This document shows positions 43,156-52,305 of a DNA stretch of 64,000 nucleotides, piece after piece. The position numbers were made by a program, and so were the translations under genes. Numbering within the stretch: position 1 is the first letter of the stretch; each line of letters begins with the position of its first letter. The notes under the pieces are model-generated. The model searched no databases. It worked only from the letters and a program-made list of their open reading frames with translations, and was not told the origin of the DNA. The DNA comes from Pseudomonas citri (GTDB lineage Bacteria; Pseudomonadota; Gammaproteobacteria; Pseudomonadales; Pseudomonadaceae), in assembly GCF_025336485.1 (NCBI RefSeq), contig NZ_JAODAB010000014.1:93110-157109 (forward strand), written 5' to 3'.

Positions 43156-44493
43156 ATGTCCATGACTCCCCGCGAAATCGTCCACGAACTCAACCGCCAT
43201 ATCATTGGCCAGGACGATGCCAAGCGCGCCGTCGCCATTGCCTTGCGTAACCGCTGGCGCCGGATGCAGTTGCCTGAAGAACTGCGCGTCGAAGTGACCC
43301 CCAAGAACATCCTGATGATCGGCCCCACCGGTGTCGGTAAAACCGAGATTGCCCGCCGTCTGGCCAAGCTCGCCAACGCGCCGTTCATCAAGGTCGAAGC
43401 CACCAAGTTCACCGAGGTCGGCTACGTCGGCCGCGATGTCGAGTCGATCATCCGCGACCTGGCCGACGCCGCCATCAAGCTACTGCGCGAACAGGAAATC
43501 ACCAAGGTTCGCCACCGCGCCGAAGACGCCGCCGAAGAACGCATCCTCGACGCTCTGCTGCCGCCGGCCCGCATGGGTTTCAACGCCGATGCCGCCGCGA
43601 CCCAGGACTCCAACACCCGCCAACTGTTCCGCAAGCGCCTGCGCGAAGGTCAGTTGGACGACAAGGAAATCGAGATTGAAGTGGCTGAAATGGCCGGCGT
43701 CGACATTTCCGCGCCGCCGGGCATGGAAGAAATGACCAACCAGTTGCAGAGCCTGTTCGCCAACATGGGCAAGGGCAAGAAGAAGAGCCGCAAGCTCAAG
43801 GTCAAGGAAGCGCTGAAACTGGTGCGCGATGAAGAAGCCAGCCGCCTGGTCAACGAAGAAGAGCTCAAGGCCAAGGCCCTGGAAGCGGTCGAGCAGCACG
43901 GCATCGTGTTCATCGACGAAATCGACAAGGTCGCCAAGCGCGGCAATGTCGGCGGCGCCGATGTGTCCCGCGAAGGCGTGCAACGCGACCTGCTGCCGCT
44001 GATCGAAGGCTGCACCGTCAACACCAAGCTGGGCATGGTCAAGACCGACCACATCCTGTTCATCGCCTCCGGTGCGTTCCATCTGAGCAAACCGAGCGAC
44101 CTGGTGCCGGAACTGCAAGGCCGCCTGCCGATCCGCGTGGAGCTCAAGGCGTTGTCGCCGGAAGACTTCGAACGCATCCTGAGCGAACCCCACGCCTCCC
44201 TGACCGAACAGTATTGCGCGCTGCTCAAGACCGAAGGCCTGAACATCGAGTTCGAGCCCGACGGCATCAAGCGCCTGGCGCAGATCGCCTGGCAGGTCAA
44301 CGAGAAGACCGAGAACATCGGTGCGCGCCGCCTGCACACCCTGCTCGAACGCCTGCTCGAGGAAGTGTCGTTCAGCGCCGGAGACCTGGCGAGCAAACAC
44401 GACGAAACGCCGATTCGCATCGACGCCGAATACGTCAACGGTCACCTGGGTGAGCTGGCGCAGAACGAAGACCTGTCGCGGTATATTCTTTAA
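43156..44493 (+). CDS. hslU: ATP-dependent protease ATPase subunit HslU
   Basis: A 445-residue AAA+ unfoldase that feeds proteins into HslV. Walker A GPTGVGKTE is at about 56-64 and Walker B VFIDEIDK at about 250-257. The I-domain lies between them (about 110-240), and the C-terminus ends DLSRYIL, the tail that inserts into HslV to activate it. All core elements are intact. Its stop codon lies within the left end of an inverted repeat that may end transcription. Confidence 0.98.
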   Translation: MSMTPREIVHELNRHIIGQDDAKRAVAIALRNRWRRMQLPEELRVEVTPKNILMIGPTGVGKTEIARRLAKLANAPFIKVEATKFTEVGYVGRDVESIIRDLADAAIKLLREQEITKVRHRAEDAAEERILDALLPPARMGFNADAAATQDSNTRQLFRKRLREGQLDDKEIEIEVAEMAGVDISAPPGMEEMTNQLQSLFANMGKGKKKSRKLKVKEALKLVRDEEASRLVNEEELKAKALEAVEQHGIVFIDEIDKVAKRGNVGGADVSREGVQRDLLPLIEGCTVNTKLGMVKTDHILFIASGAFHLSKPSDLVPELQGRLPIRVELKALSPEDFERILSEPHASLTEQYCALLKTEGLNIEFEPDGIKRLAQIAWQVNEKTENIGARRLHTLLERLLEEVSFSAGDLASKHDETPIRIDAEYVNGHLGELAQNEDLSRYIL

Positions 44494-44557
44494 AGCTACG
44501 AGCTACGAGCTTCGAGCTGCAAGCAGGTCACTTGTAGCTTGTAGCTCGTAGCTTTAA
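44490..44557. repeat. AGCTAC/GTAGCT inverted repeat overlapping hslU stop
   Basis: TTAAAGCTACGAGCTAC on the left pairs with GTAGCTCGTAGCTTTAA on the right, with imperfect CAAG-type repeats inside. It includes the hslU stop codon. A related element follows phaC1 at 46901. Confidence 0.75.
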
Positions 44558-44566
44558 GCTGCCCCT

Positions 44567-44944
44567 ATGACCAAACTCCCCACCGCCATCAATCTGCACA
44601 AAGCCTCCAAGACCCTGACGCTCAAATACGCGCCAGACGAGGAGTACCACCTGCCCGCCGAGTTCCTGCGGGTGCATTCGCCTTCCGCCGAGGTCCAGGG
44701 CCACGGCAAACCCATTCTTCAGTACGGCAAACTCAACGTCGGCCTGAGCAAGATCGAACCGGCCGGCCAGTACGCACTGAAACTGACCTTCGACGATGGC
44801 CACGACAGCGGGCTGTTCACCTGGGACTACCTGTACCAGTTGGCGGTGCGCCAGGAAGACCTGTGGAACGATTATCTGGCCGAGCTCAAGGCGGCCGGGA
44901 AAACCCGCGACCCGGATCAATCCATCGTCAAGCTGATGCTCTAA
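44567..44944 (+). CDS. DUF971 protein (GBBH-like N-terminal domain)
   Basis: A 125-residue soluble protein matching the DUF971 / gamma-butyrobetaine-hydroxylase N-terminal-like family, a small beta-rich domain. The hallmark elements are LRVHSPSAEVQGHG and the C-terminal DGHDSGLFTWDYLYQL. No catalytic function is established for the stand-alone form; iron-sulfur or metal roles have been suggested for relatives. It sits between hslU and phaC1, its usual pseudomonad location. Confidence 0.88.
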   Translation: MTKLPTAINLHKASKTLTLKYAPDEEYHLPAEFLRVHSPSAEVQGHGKPILQYGKLNVGLSKIEPAGQYALKLTFDDGHDSGLFTWDYLYQLAVRQEDLWNDYLAELKAAGKTRDPDQSIVKLML

Positions 44945-45061
44945 TTCAAGGGCTGGCGCTTTAGGGCGATTTTTCTAGACTCATCTGCTTGAATGCTCGC
45001 GCGGCAACGCCAATGACTGGCCTGCTTGCGAAAAAAATTAAACTCGGGTAACCAATGGAAC

Positions 45062-45076
45062 TGGCAAGTTACCTGC
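45062..45076 (+). promoter_or_regulatory. Candidate sigma-54 promoter of the pha operon
   Basis: TGGCAAGTTACCTGC has GG and GC at exact -24/-12 spacing (consensus TGGCAC-N5-TTGC). It lies about 140 bp before phaC1. The 44945-45218 gap contains no gene. A sigma-54-type site before phaC1 has been proposed in pseudomonads. Confidence 0.5.
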
Positions 45077-45218
45077 AACGGAACCAGGGAGTTCCTTGCA
45101 CACGTTTCCTCATTGATCACGATGCGGAATTAACGGTCACCCGAGCAGCGTACCTGGGATTGGGTTGTGTGGCTCCATGGCACGATCCCGGTACTCGTCT
45201 GACAATGGAGCGTCGTAG

Positions 45219-46898
45219 ATGAGCAACAAGAACCACGATGACCTGAAGTACCAAGCCTCGGAAAATACCCTGGGGTTGAATCCCGTCGTCGGCTTGCGCC
45301 GCAAAGACCTGCTGGCCTCAGCCCGAATGGTGCTGACCCAGACCATCAAGCAACCGCTGCACAGCGTCAAGCATGTCGCCCAGTTCGGCGCCGAACTCAG
45401 GAAAGTCCTGTTCGGCAAATCCGAGCTGCAACCTGCCGGCGACGACCGTCGCTTCAACGACCCGGCCTGGAGCCAGAACCCGCTCTACAAACGCTACATG
45501 CAAACCTACCTGGCATGGCGCAAGGAGTTGCACGACTGGATCGGTGACAGCAACCTGTCACCCCAGGACATCAGTCGCGGCCACTTCGTGATCAACCTGA
45601 TGACCGAGGCCCTGGCGCCGACCAACTCGATGGCCAACCCGGCGGCGGTCAAGCGCTTCTTCGAAACCGGCGGCAAGAGCCTGCTGGACGGCCTGTCCCA
45701 CCTGGCCAAGGACCTGGTGAACAACGGCGGGATGCCCAGCCAGGTCGACATGGGCGCGTTCGAGGTCGGCAAGAGCCTGGGCGTGACCGAAGGGGCCGTG
45801 GTGTTTCGCAACGACGTGCTGGAACTGATCCAGTATCGCCCGATCACCGAGCAGGTCCACGAACGCCCCCTGCTGGTGGTGCCGCCGCAGATCAACAAGT
45901 TCTACGTATTCGACCTGAGCCCGGACAAGAGCCTGGCGCGCTTCTGCCTGCGCAGCAACGTGCAGACCTTCATCATCAGTTGGCGCAACCCCACCAAGGA
46001 ACAGCGCGAATGGGGCCTGTCGACTTACATCGAGGCGCTCAAGGAAGCGGTGGACGTGGTCATGGCCATCACTGGCAGCAAGGATGTGAACATGCTCGGC
46101 GCCTGCTCGGGCGGCATCACCTGCACCGCACTGCTGGGACATTACGCCGCCCAGGGCGAGAAGAAGGTCAACGCCCTGACCTTGCTGGTCAGCGTGCTCG
46201 ACACCACCCTGGACACCGACGTCGCCCTGTTCGTCGATGAGCAGACCCTGGAGGCCGCCAAGCGCCACTCCTACCAGGCCGGCGTACTCGAAGGCCGCGA
46301 CATGGCCAAGGTCTTCGCCTGGATGCGTCCTAACGACCTGATCTGGAACTACTGGGTCAACAACTACCTGCTGGGCAACGAACCGCCGATATTCGACATC
46401 CTGTTCTGGAACAATGACACCACTCGGTTGCCGGCGACGTTCCACGGTGACCTCATCGAGATGTTCAAGAACAATCCACTGACGCGACCCAACGCACTGG
46501 AAGTGTGCGGCACGCCAATCGACCTCAAGCAAGTCACCGCCGATATCTTTGCCCTGGCCGGCACCAATGACCACATCACCCCGTGGAAGTCCTGCTACAA
46601 ATCCGCGCAATTGTTCGGCGGCAAGGTGGAGTTCGTGCTGTCGAGCAGCGGTCATATCCAGAGCATCCTCAACCCGCCGGGCAACCCCAAGTCACGCTAC
46701 ATGACCAGCGACGACCTGCCGACCAAGGCCGAGGATTGGCAGGAGAACTCCACCAAGCACACCGACTCCTGGTGGTTGCATTGGCAGGCCTGGCAGACCG
46801 AGCGCTCGGGCAAACTGAAAAAAGCCCCCACGGTGCTGGGCAACAAAAGCTATCCGGCCGGCGAGGCATCACCCGGCACGTATGTGCATGAAAGATAG
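45219..46898 (+). CDS. phaC1: Class II poly(3-hydroxyalkanoate) synthase 1
   Basis: A 559-residue enzyme that polymerises medium-chain (R)-3-hydroxyacyl-CoA into PHA at granule surfaces. The alpha/beta-hydrolase core has nucleophile Cys296 in a lipase-like box (GACSGG), with Asp451 and His479 completing the triad at the positions known for class II synthases. Length is exactly typical. It is the first gene of phaC1-phaZ-phaC2-phaD, behind a candidate sigma-54 promoter. A hairpin-forming repeat lies between it and phaZ. Confidence 0.99.
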   Translation: MSNKNHDDLKYQASENTLGLNPVVGLRRKDLLASARMVLTQTIKQPLHSVKHVAQFGAELRKVLFGKSELQPAGDDRRFNDPAWSQNPLYKRYMQTYLAWRKELHDWIGDSNLSPQDISRGHFVINLMTEALAPTNSMANPAAVKRFFETGGKSLLDGLSHLAKDLVNNGGMPSQVDMGAFEVGKSLGVTEGAVVFRNDVLELIQYRPITEQVHERPLLVVPPQINKFYVFDLSPDKSLARFCLRSNVQTFIISWRNPTKEQREWGLSTYIEALKEAVDVVMAITGSKDVNMLGACSGGITCTALLGHYAAQGEKKVNALTLLVSVLDTTLDTDVALFVDEQTLEAAKRHSYQAGVLEGRDMAKVFAWMRPNDLIWNYWVNNYLLGNEPPIFDILFWNNDTTRLPATFHGDLIEMFKNNPLTRPNALEVCGTPIDLKQVTADIFALAGTNDHITPWKSCYKSAQLFGGKVEFVLSSSGHIQSILNPPGNPKSRYMTSDDLPTKAEDWQENSTKHTDSWWLHWQAWQTERSGKLKKAPTVLGNKSYPAGEASPGTYVHER

Positions 46899-46900
46899 CC

Positions 46901-46965
46901 GCAAGCCTCAAGCGGCAAGCTTCAAGATGCCTGACTGGCGGCTTGTAGCTTGTAGCTTGAAACTT
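46901..46965. repeat. CAAGCTACAAG-type inverted repeat after phaC1
   Basis: A left arm rich in TCAAGC and CAAGCTTCAAG faces a right arm with CTTGTAGCTTGTAGCTTGA. It begins just after the phaC1 stop and ends about 25 bp before phaZ. Same family as 44490-44557. Confidence 0.7.
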
Positions 46966-46989
46966 CCATTCTCCTTTAGAGCTTGAAGC

Positions 46990-47847
46990 ATGCCGCAACC
47001 GTACATCTTCCGTACCGTCGATCTGGATGGCCAGACCTTGCGCACTGCGGTACGTCCCGGCAAGCCTCACTTGACGCCTCTGCTGATTTTCAACGGCATC
47101 GGCGCCAACCTCGAACTGGTGTTCCCGTTCATCGAGGCCCTGGACCCGGACCTGGAAGTCATCGCGTTCGATGTCCCTGGCGTGGGCGGCTCGTCGACAC
47201 CCACCCGGCCGTATCGGTTTCCCGGCCTGGCCAAGCTCACCGCACGGATGCTCGATTACCTCGATTACGGGCAGGTCAACGTGATCGGCGTGTCCTGGGG
47301 CGGCGCCCTGGCCCAGCAATTCGCCTACGACTACCCGGAACGCTGCAAGAAACTGGTGCTGGCGGCCACCGCCGCCGGGGCCGTGATGGTGCCGGGCAAA
47401 CCGAAAGTCCTGTGGATGATGGCAAGCCCCAGGCGCTACGTTCAGCCCTCCCACGTGATGCGCATCGCGCCGCTGATCTACGGCGGCTCGTTCCGTCGCG
47501 ACCCGGGGCTGGCGGCCAGCCACGCGGCCAAGGTCCGTTCGGCCGGCAAGCTCGGCTATTACTGGCAACTGTTCGCGGGCCTGGGCTGGACCAGCATCCA
47601 CTGGCTGCACAAGATCCACCAGCCGACGCTGATCCTGGCCGGCGATGACGACCCGCTGATCCCGTTGATCAACATGCGCATGCTTGCCTGGCGCATCCCC
47701 AATGCCCAGTTGCACATCATCGATGACGGCCACCTGTTCCTCATTACCCGGGCCGAGGCCGTGGCGCCGATCATCATGAAATTCCTGGGGGAGGAACGTC
47801 AGCGCGCCGTGATGCACCCGCATCCGTCGCCGCTGAAGGGCGGCTGA
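46990..47847 (+). CDS. phaZ: Intracellular medium-chain PHA depolymerase
   Basis: A 285-residue alpha/beta hydrolase that releases 3-hydroxy acids from PHA granules. The lipase box GVSWGG gives Ser102; Asp221 and His248 complete the triad, matching the positions known for P. putida PhaZ. There is no signal peptide, consistent with a cytoplasmic, granule-bound enzyme. It lies between the two synthase genes in the same direction, enabling simultaneous synthesis and turnover. Confidence 0.98.
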   Translation: MPQPYIFRTVDLDGQTLRTAVRPGKPHLTPLLIFNGIGANLELVFPFIEALDPDLEVIAFDVPGVGGSSTPTRPYRFPGLAKLTARMLDYLDYGQVNVIGVSWGGALAQQFAYDYPERCKKLVLAATAAGAVMVPGKPKVLWMMASPRRYVQPSHVMRIAPLIYGGSFRRDPGLAASHAAKVRSAGKLGYYWQLFAGLGWTSIHWLHKIHQPTLILAGDDDPLIPLINMRMLAWRIPNAQLHIIDDGHLFLITRAEAVAPIIMKFLGEERQRAVMHPHPSPLKGG

Positions 47848-47958
47848 CACCGCCGATTGCGCCTGGCAGGACGCCGGATCGCGCAACGCTCCGAAACAGC
47901 GACTATGTTGTCTGGTTCGGTGTGTTTGTTTTTAGCCTGATGATGAAGGAGTTGACTC

Positions 47959-49641
47959 ATGCGCGACAAACCGGCGAAGGCCACCACGCCCGTCCCCGCC
48001 AGCTTCATCAACGCACAGAGCGCGGTCACCGGCCTGCGGGGCCGCGACCTGTTGGCCACTTTGCGCAACGTCGCCGCTCATGGCCTGCGCAACCCGGTGC
48101 ACACAGCCCGGCACGCGTTGAAGCTGGGCAACCAGTTGGGGCGCATATTGCTGGGAGAAACCCTGCACCCCGCCAACCCCAACGACAAGCGCTTCACTGA
48201 CCCCACCTGGGAACTCAACCCCTTCTATCGCCGCAGCCTGCAGGCTTACCTGAGCTGGCAAAACCAGGTGAAGAGCTGGATCGACGAATGCGGCATGAGT
48301 CCGGATGACCAGGCCCGCGCCCACTTCGCCTTCGCCTTGCTCAACGACGCCGTCTCGCCATCCAATACCCTGCTCAACCCGCTGGCGGTCAAGGAGCTGT
48401 TCAACTCCGGCGGTACCAGCCTGATTCGCGGCATCAGCCACCTGATGGACGATCTGCTGCACAACGATGGCTTGCCACGACAAGTGACGCCCCACGCCTT
48501 CGAAGTGGGCAAGACCCTGGCAACCACACCCGGCGCGGTGGTGTTTCGCAACGATCTGCTGGAGCTGATCCAGTACAAACCCATGAGCGAAAAACAGTAC
48601 GCCAAGCCCTTGCTGATCGTGCCGCCACAAATCAACAAGTTCTACATCTTCGACCTGAGCCCTTCCAACAGCTTCGTCCAGTACGCTCTGAAAAACGGCC
48701 TGCAGGTCTTCATCATCAGTTGGCGCAACCCCGACGTGCGTCATCGCGAGTGGGGCCTGTCCAGCTACGTCGAGGCGACCGAAGCGGCCATGAACGTCTG
48801 CCGGTCGATCACCGGTGCCCGCGAGGTCAGCCTGATGGGCGCTTGCGCTGGCGGCATCACCATCGCTGCGCTGCAAGGCCACCTGCAAGCCAAGCGCCAA
48901 CAGCGCCGGGTCGCCAGTGCCACGTACATGGTCAGCCTGCTGGACAGCCAGATCGACAGCCCGGCCACACTGTTCATCGACGAACAAACCCTCGAAGCCG
49001 CCAAACGCCGCTCCTATCAGAAAGGCATTCTCGACGGTCGCGACATGGCCCGGGTATTCGCCTGGATGCGGCCCAACGACCTGATCTGGACCTACTTCGT
49101 TAATAACTACCTGCTCGGCAAGGAGCCACCGGCCTTCGACATCCTCTACTGGAACAACGACTGCACGCGGCTACCGGCGGCGTATCACGGCGATCTGCTG
49201 GAGTTCTTCAAGCACAACCCGCTGGCCCACCCGGGTGGCCTGGAGGTGTGCGGCACGCCCATCGACCTGCAGAAAGTCACGGTGGACAGCTTCAGCGTGG
49301 CGGGTATCAACGACCACATCACCCCGTGGGACGCGGTGTATCGCTCGACGCTGCTGCTGGGAGGCGAACGACGCTTCGTGCTGTCCAACAGTGGCCACGT
49401 GCAGAGTATCCTCAACCCACCGGGTAACCCGAAGGCTAACTACATCGAAAGCTCGAAACTGAGCAGCGACCCGCGGGCCTGGTACTACGACGCCAAGCAC
49501 GTCGATGGCAGTTGGTGGCCTCAGTGGCTGGGCTGGATCCAGGAGCGCTCCGGCACCCAACGCGAAACCCGGATGAGCCTGGGCAACGCGAATTATCCAC
49601 CCATGGAAGCGGCGCCCGGGACCTATGTTCGTGTGCGCTGA
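47959..49641 (+). CDS. phaC2: Class II poly(3-hydroxyalkanoate) synthase 2
   Basis: A 560-residue paralogue of PhaC1 with the same fold and catalytic residues: Cys296 in GACAGG, Asp452 and His480. Conserved blocks such as VVFRNDLLELIQYKP and IISWRNPDVRHREWGLSSY are shared with PhaC1. In pseudomonads the two synthases differ modestly in monomer preference. A GAAGGAG ribosome-binding site lies about 10 bp before the ATG. Confidence 0.98.
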   Translation: MRDKPAKATTPVPASFINAQSAVTGLRGRDLLATLRNVAAHGLRNPVHTARHALKLGNQLGRILLGETLHPANPNDKRFTDPTWELNPFYRRSLQAYLSWQNQVKSWIDECGMSPDDQARAHFAFALLNDAVSPSNTLLNPLAVKELFNSGGTSLIRGISHLMDDLLHNDGLPRQVTPHAFEVGKTLATTPGAVVFRNDLLELIQYKPMSEKQYAKPLLIVPPQINKFYIFDLSPSNSFVQYALKNGLQVFIISWRNPDVRHREWGLSSYVEATEAAMNVCRSITGAREVSLMGACAGGITIAALQGHLQAKRQQRRVASATYMVSLLDSQIDSPATLFIDEQTLEAAKRRSYQKGILDGRDMARVFAWMRPNDLIWTYFVNNYLLGKEPPAFDILYWNNDCTRLPAAYHGDLLEFFKHNPLAHPGGLEVCGTPIDLQKVTVDSFSVAGINDHITPWDAVYRSTLLLGGERRFVLSNSGHVQSILNPPGNPKANYIESSKLSSDPRAWYYDAKHVDGSWWPQWLGWIQERSGTQRETRMSLGNANYPPMEAAPGTYVRVR

Positions 49642-49668
49642 GTACGACTCCATCATTAAGAAGACCGG

Positions 49669-50289
49669 ATGAAAACCCGCGACCGTATCCTTGAATGTGC
49701 CCTGCAATTATTCAACGAGAAGGGCGAGCCGAACGTTTCTACCTTGGAAGTTGCCAACGAAATGGGCATCAGCCCCGGCAATCTCTATTACCACTTCCAT
49801 GGCAAGGAACCCCTGGTCCTCGGTCTTTTCGAGCGATTCCAGGCCGAGCTGGCGCCGTTGCTGGACCCGCCCGCCGACGCGCAGCTGGCTCCGGAGGACT
49901 ACTGGCTGTTCCTGCACTTGATTGTCGAGCGCCTGGCCCAGTACCGTTTTCTGTTCCAGGACCTGTCGAACCTGGCCGGGCGCCTGCCGAAACTGGCCAA
50001 GGGTATCCGCCAGTTGCTCAACGCCCTGAAACGAACCCTGGCGTCATTGCTGGCCCAGCTCAAGGCCCAGCAATTGCTGATCAGCGACACCCAGGCATTG
50101 GGCCAATTGGTGGAACAAATCACCATGACCTTGCTGTTCTCGCTGGACTACCAACGGATCCTGGATCGCGAGGGTGACATTCGGCTGGTGGTCTACCAAA
50201 TCATGATGCTGGTGGCGCCGCACCTACCGCCGTCGATCAAGAGCGCCACCGAGCGATTGGCGCTGCGGTATCTGGAAGAGCAAGAATAA
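49669..50289 (+). CDS. phaD: TetR-like regulator PhaD
   Basis: A 206-residue TetR-family DNA-binding protein with an N-terminal helix-turn-helix (about 25-45, TLEVANEMGISPGNLYYHFHGK) and a divergent helical ligand domain. In P. putida, PhaD activates the phaC1 and phaI promoters in response to a fatty-acid-derived CoA ligand. It starts 27 bp after phaC2 and ends the operon at a bidirectional terminator shared with phaF. Confidence 0.96.
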   Translation: MKTRDRILECALQLFNEKGEPNVSTLEVANEMGISPGNLYYHFHGKEPLVLGLFERFQAELAPLLDPPADAQLAPEDYWLFLHLIVERLAQYRFLFQDLSNLAGRLPKLAKGIRQLLNALKRTLASLLAQLKAQQLLISDTQALGQLVEQITMTLLFSLDYQRILDREGDIRLVVYQIMMLVAPHLPPSIKSATERLALRYLEEQE

Positions 50290-50324
50290 TGAACCCACAC
50301 CCATCCCATTAGTGGAGCGAGCAT

Positions 50325-50360
50325 AAAAAACGCCCGACCTTCACAGGCCGGGCGTTTTTT
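50325..50360. terminator. Bidirectional terminator between phaD and phaF
   Basis: AAAAAACGCCCG and CGGGCGTTTTTT form a 12-bp symmetrical stem with U-runs on both strands, between convergent phaD and phaF. Confidence 0.95.
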
Positions 50361-50372
50361 GTGCCCTGACGA

Positions 50373-51248
50373 TCAGGACTGGGTGGTAGGCGTCGATGGG
50401 GCCGGCGTTGGAGCCGGCGTGACGACTGGGGTCGGAGCCGAGACAGAGTTCGCCGTACTCGCCACCGGGGTGGCTGGTTTGGCGGCTGCGGTTGGTGCCT
50501 TCGGTGTAGCGGCTTTAGGGGCGGCCGGCTTTTTCACGGCCGGTTTTTTCGCCGCTGCGGGTTTCGCCGCGACCTTGGCGGCTGGCTTGGCCGCTGCGGT
50601 CTTGGCCGCAGGTTTGGCTGCCGATTTGGCAGCTGGCTTGGCCGCCGTTTTCGCCGCTACCGGTTTGGCGGCTGCCTTGGCGGCAGGCTTGGCCGCTGCG
50701 GTTTTAGCCGCAGGCTTGGCCGCCGCCTTTGCCGCCGGTTTGGCGACGGTTTTTGCCGCAGCCTTGACCAAGGGCTTGGCCGCGGTCTTGGCGGCCGGTT
50801 TGGCCGCTGCGGTCTTGGTCGCCACCGGCGTGACCTTGGCTCCGGTGAGTTTTTCGATCTGCTTGGTCAGGGTGTCAACCTTGCTGTGCAGTGCCTTGAC
50901 TTCATTACGGCTCGGCACGCCCAGGCGTGAGATCGCACTGTTCAGGCGCTTGTCGAAAGCCCCTTCCAGCTCATCCCATTTGCCCAGTGCCCGCTCTTTC
51001 ACACCGCTGATGCGCGACTTGGCGGACTCGGCAGAACCCTTGGCCGCATCGACTTGTTTGCTAACCGCCGTCTTGGTGAGTTTTTCGGCCTTCTCGCCGT
51101 CCTTAACCAGGGACTCGAAGAGCTTGCTGCCGTCAGTATCGATCTTCGAGTACACGCCTAAACCAGCCAGCCAGATTTTGCGGGAATATTTTTCAATCTT
51201 CCCGGCCCACGAGCTGCCTTCTTTTTCGGTGATTTTTTTGCCAGCCAT
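50373..51248 (-). CDS. phaF: Phasin / histone-like PHA granule protein PhaF
   Basis: A 291-residue bipartite protein. The N-terminal phasin domain (about 1-140, with KIWLAGLGVYSK and a leucine-rich coiled coil near 115-138) coats PHA granules. The C-terminal half is an array of KPAAK/KTAAAKPA repeats resembling histone H1, which binds DNA and helps partition granules at division. A Pro/Thr-rich tail ends it. The start is set to ATG 51248 (MAGKKITEKEG) with AAGGAG 6 bp upstream. It is cotranscribed after phaI. Confidence 0.97.
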   Translation of the reverse strand: MAGKKITEKEGSSWAGKIEKYSRKIWLAGLGVYSKIDTDGSKLFESLVKDGEKAEKLTKTAVSKQVDAAKGSAESAKSRISGVKERALGKWDELEGAFDKRLNSAISRLGVPSRNEVKALHSKVDTLTKQIEKLTGAKVTPVATKTAAAKPAAKTAAKPLVKAAAKTVAKPAAKAAAKPAAKTAAAKPAAKAAAKPVAAKTAAKPAAKSAAKPAAKTAAAKPAAKVAAKPAAAKKPAVKKPAAPKAATPKAPTAAAKPATPVASTANSVSAPTPVVTPAPTPAPSTPTTQS

Positions 51249-51258
51249 CCCGTTCTCC

Positions 51259-51681
51259 TTAATGTTTACGCGCGACACGTTCAAGCAATGCTGTCAGCTC
51301 ATCGAGCTTAGCAGAGAGTGCCTCAACGTCATGTTTAGACGGAATGCCGATACGATTCAAGGTACTTGCCACACGTGCATCGAACACCTTCTCGACTTTA
51401 TCGAGCTGCACTTCAACCCGTGCCTTGAAAGTACTGACGTCACTCTTGGCTTCAATCAATTCGCTGTTGGCCGCTTCAAGTTTCCCGGCAATTTTCTTTT
51501 TGCCTTTGCTTTCAATAACTTCGCCAGCCTTGACCAACTCCTGGAAGTACTCGCTGCCTTCCTGGCCAACCTTGGTGTAGGCGCCCAGGCCAGCCAGCCA
51601 GATCTTGCGCGCGTACGTTTTCACGTCGCTGAGCGTGGAAGATTCAACGTTGGTTTTTTTCTTCAGAATAACTTTGGCCAT
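51259..51681 (-). CDS. phaI: Phasin PhaI
   Basis: A 140-residue phasin homologous to the N-terminal half of PhaF (shared KIWLAGLGAYTKVGQEGSE block and C-terminal coiled coil SAKLDELTALLERV). It coats PHA granules and limits their coalescence. ATG 51681 (MAKVILKKK) is chosen for its AGGTG ribosome-binding site and family N-terminus; the frame stays open 20 codons upstream. First gene of phaIF, convergent to phaD. Confidence 0.97.
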   Translation of the reverse strand: MAKVILKKKTNVESSTLSDVKTYARKIWLAGLGAYTKVGQEGSEYFQELVKAGEVIESKGKKKIAGKLEAANSELIEAKSDVSTFKARVEVQLDKVEKVFDARVASTLNRIGIPSKHDVEALSAKLDELTALLERVARKH

Positions 51682-51750
51682 GGTGCACCTCACTGGAAGA
51701 CAGGTTTGAGGAACTGCCCGCACACGGACGGGCTCAGGCACAAAGTAGTG

Positions 51751-51778
51751 AGAATAATTAGAAAGGGCACCCTAACAA
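51751..51778 (-). promoter_or_regulatory. Candidate phaIF promoter
   Basis: On the minus strand TTGTTA (51773-51778), 16 bp, then TATTCT (51751-51756). An AGGG/CCCT inverted motif lies in the spacer and could be part of a PhaD site. Confidence 0.35.
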
Positions 51779-51874
51779 CTGAAAAGGTGATGGCGCTCTC
51801 CTGTGAGAGCAAACTCGCTCCCTCAGGAGTGGGTGGTGAACTTTGACGCTGTGTTCGCCACCCTTTTCAATCAA

Positions 51875-52150
51875 TCAAGCCAACGCTTTATCCAGCGCCT
51901 TTTCGATTTCGCTCTTGATCGTGCCGCTCATGGCCGACATCAGCATGCCCAGTTCTACATCGACGCGAATCGAGTCCTCGCCCACATGCACTTCACCCTT
52001 GACCCCGGAACGCGTGAGTTTCAGGGTGTCACCCGACCACTGTGGCTCCAGGCCATAGCTGTCGGACAACTTCTGCGCCAACTTGTCGGCCTTCGCGCGG
52101 GCCGCTTCCTTGCCCAGGCCATGGGCGCGTTCAACAGTAATACGGGCCAT
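51875..52150 (-). CDS. PHA-system small protein (polyhydroxyalkanoic acid system family)
   Basis: A 91-residue cytoplasmic protein of the small family found next to pha genes in gammaproteobacteria. It starts MARITVERAHGLGKEAARAKAD and ends in a helical SEIEKALDKALA tail, with an amphipathic beta-rich middle (GDTLKLTRSGVKGEVHV). Its role is not established; granule association has been assumed from context. It lies upstream of phaI in the same direction, 193 bp away, and is divergent from ubiE. Confidence 0.88.
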   Translation of the reverse strand: MARITVERAHGLGKEAARAKADKLAQKLSDSYGLEPQWSGDTLKLTRSGVKGEVHVGEDSIRVDVELGMLMSAMSGTIKSEIEKALDKALA

Positions 52151-52305
52151 CGGTTGACTCCTGTTTCATCGAGACTTGCCCGGACGTTTCAAACACAGGC
52201 TGCGTCAAAACGTCCCGGCGGTAGCCCATCTTACCTGCAGCCTTGCCAAGACAAAGCCCTCCACCGGGATTAGAATGTCCCGCATTCTTTTTTGGTGACC
52301 GCGAT

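Noticed and set aside
45018..45029. A second sigma-54-like TGGC...TTGC string before phaC1
   Set aside because: The GG-to-GC spacing is about three bases too short for sigma-54.
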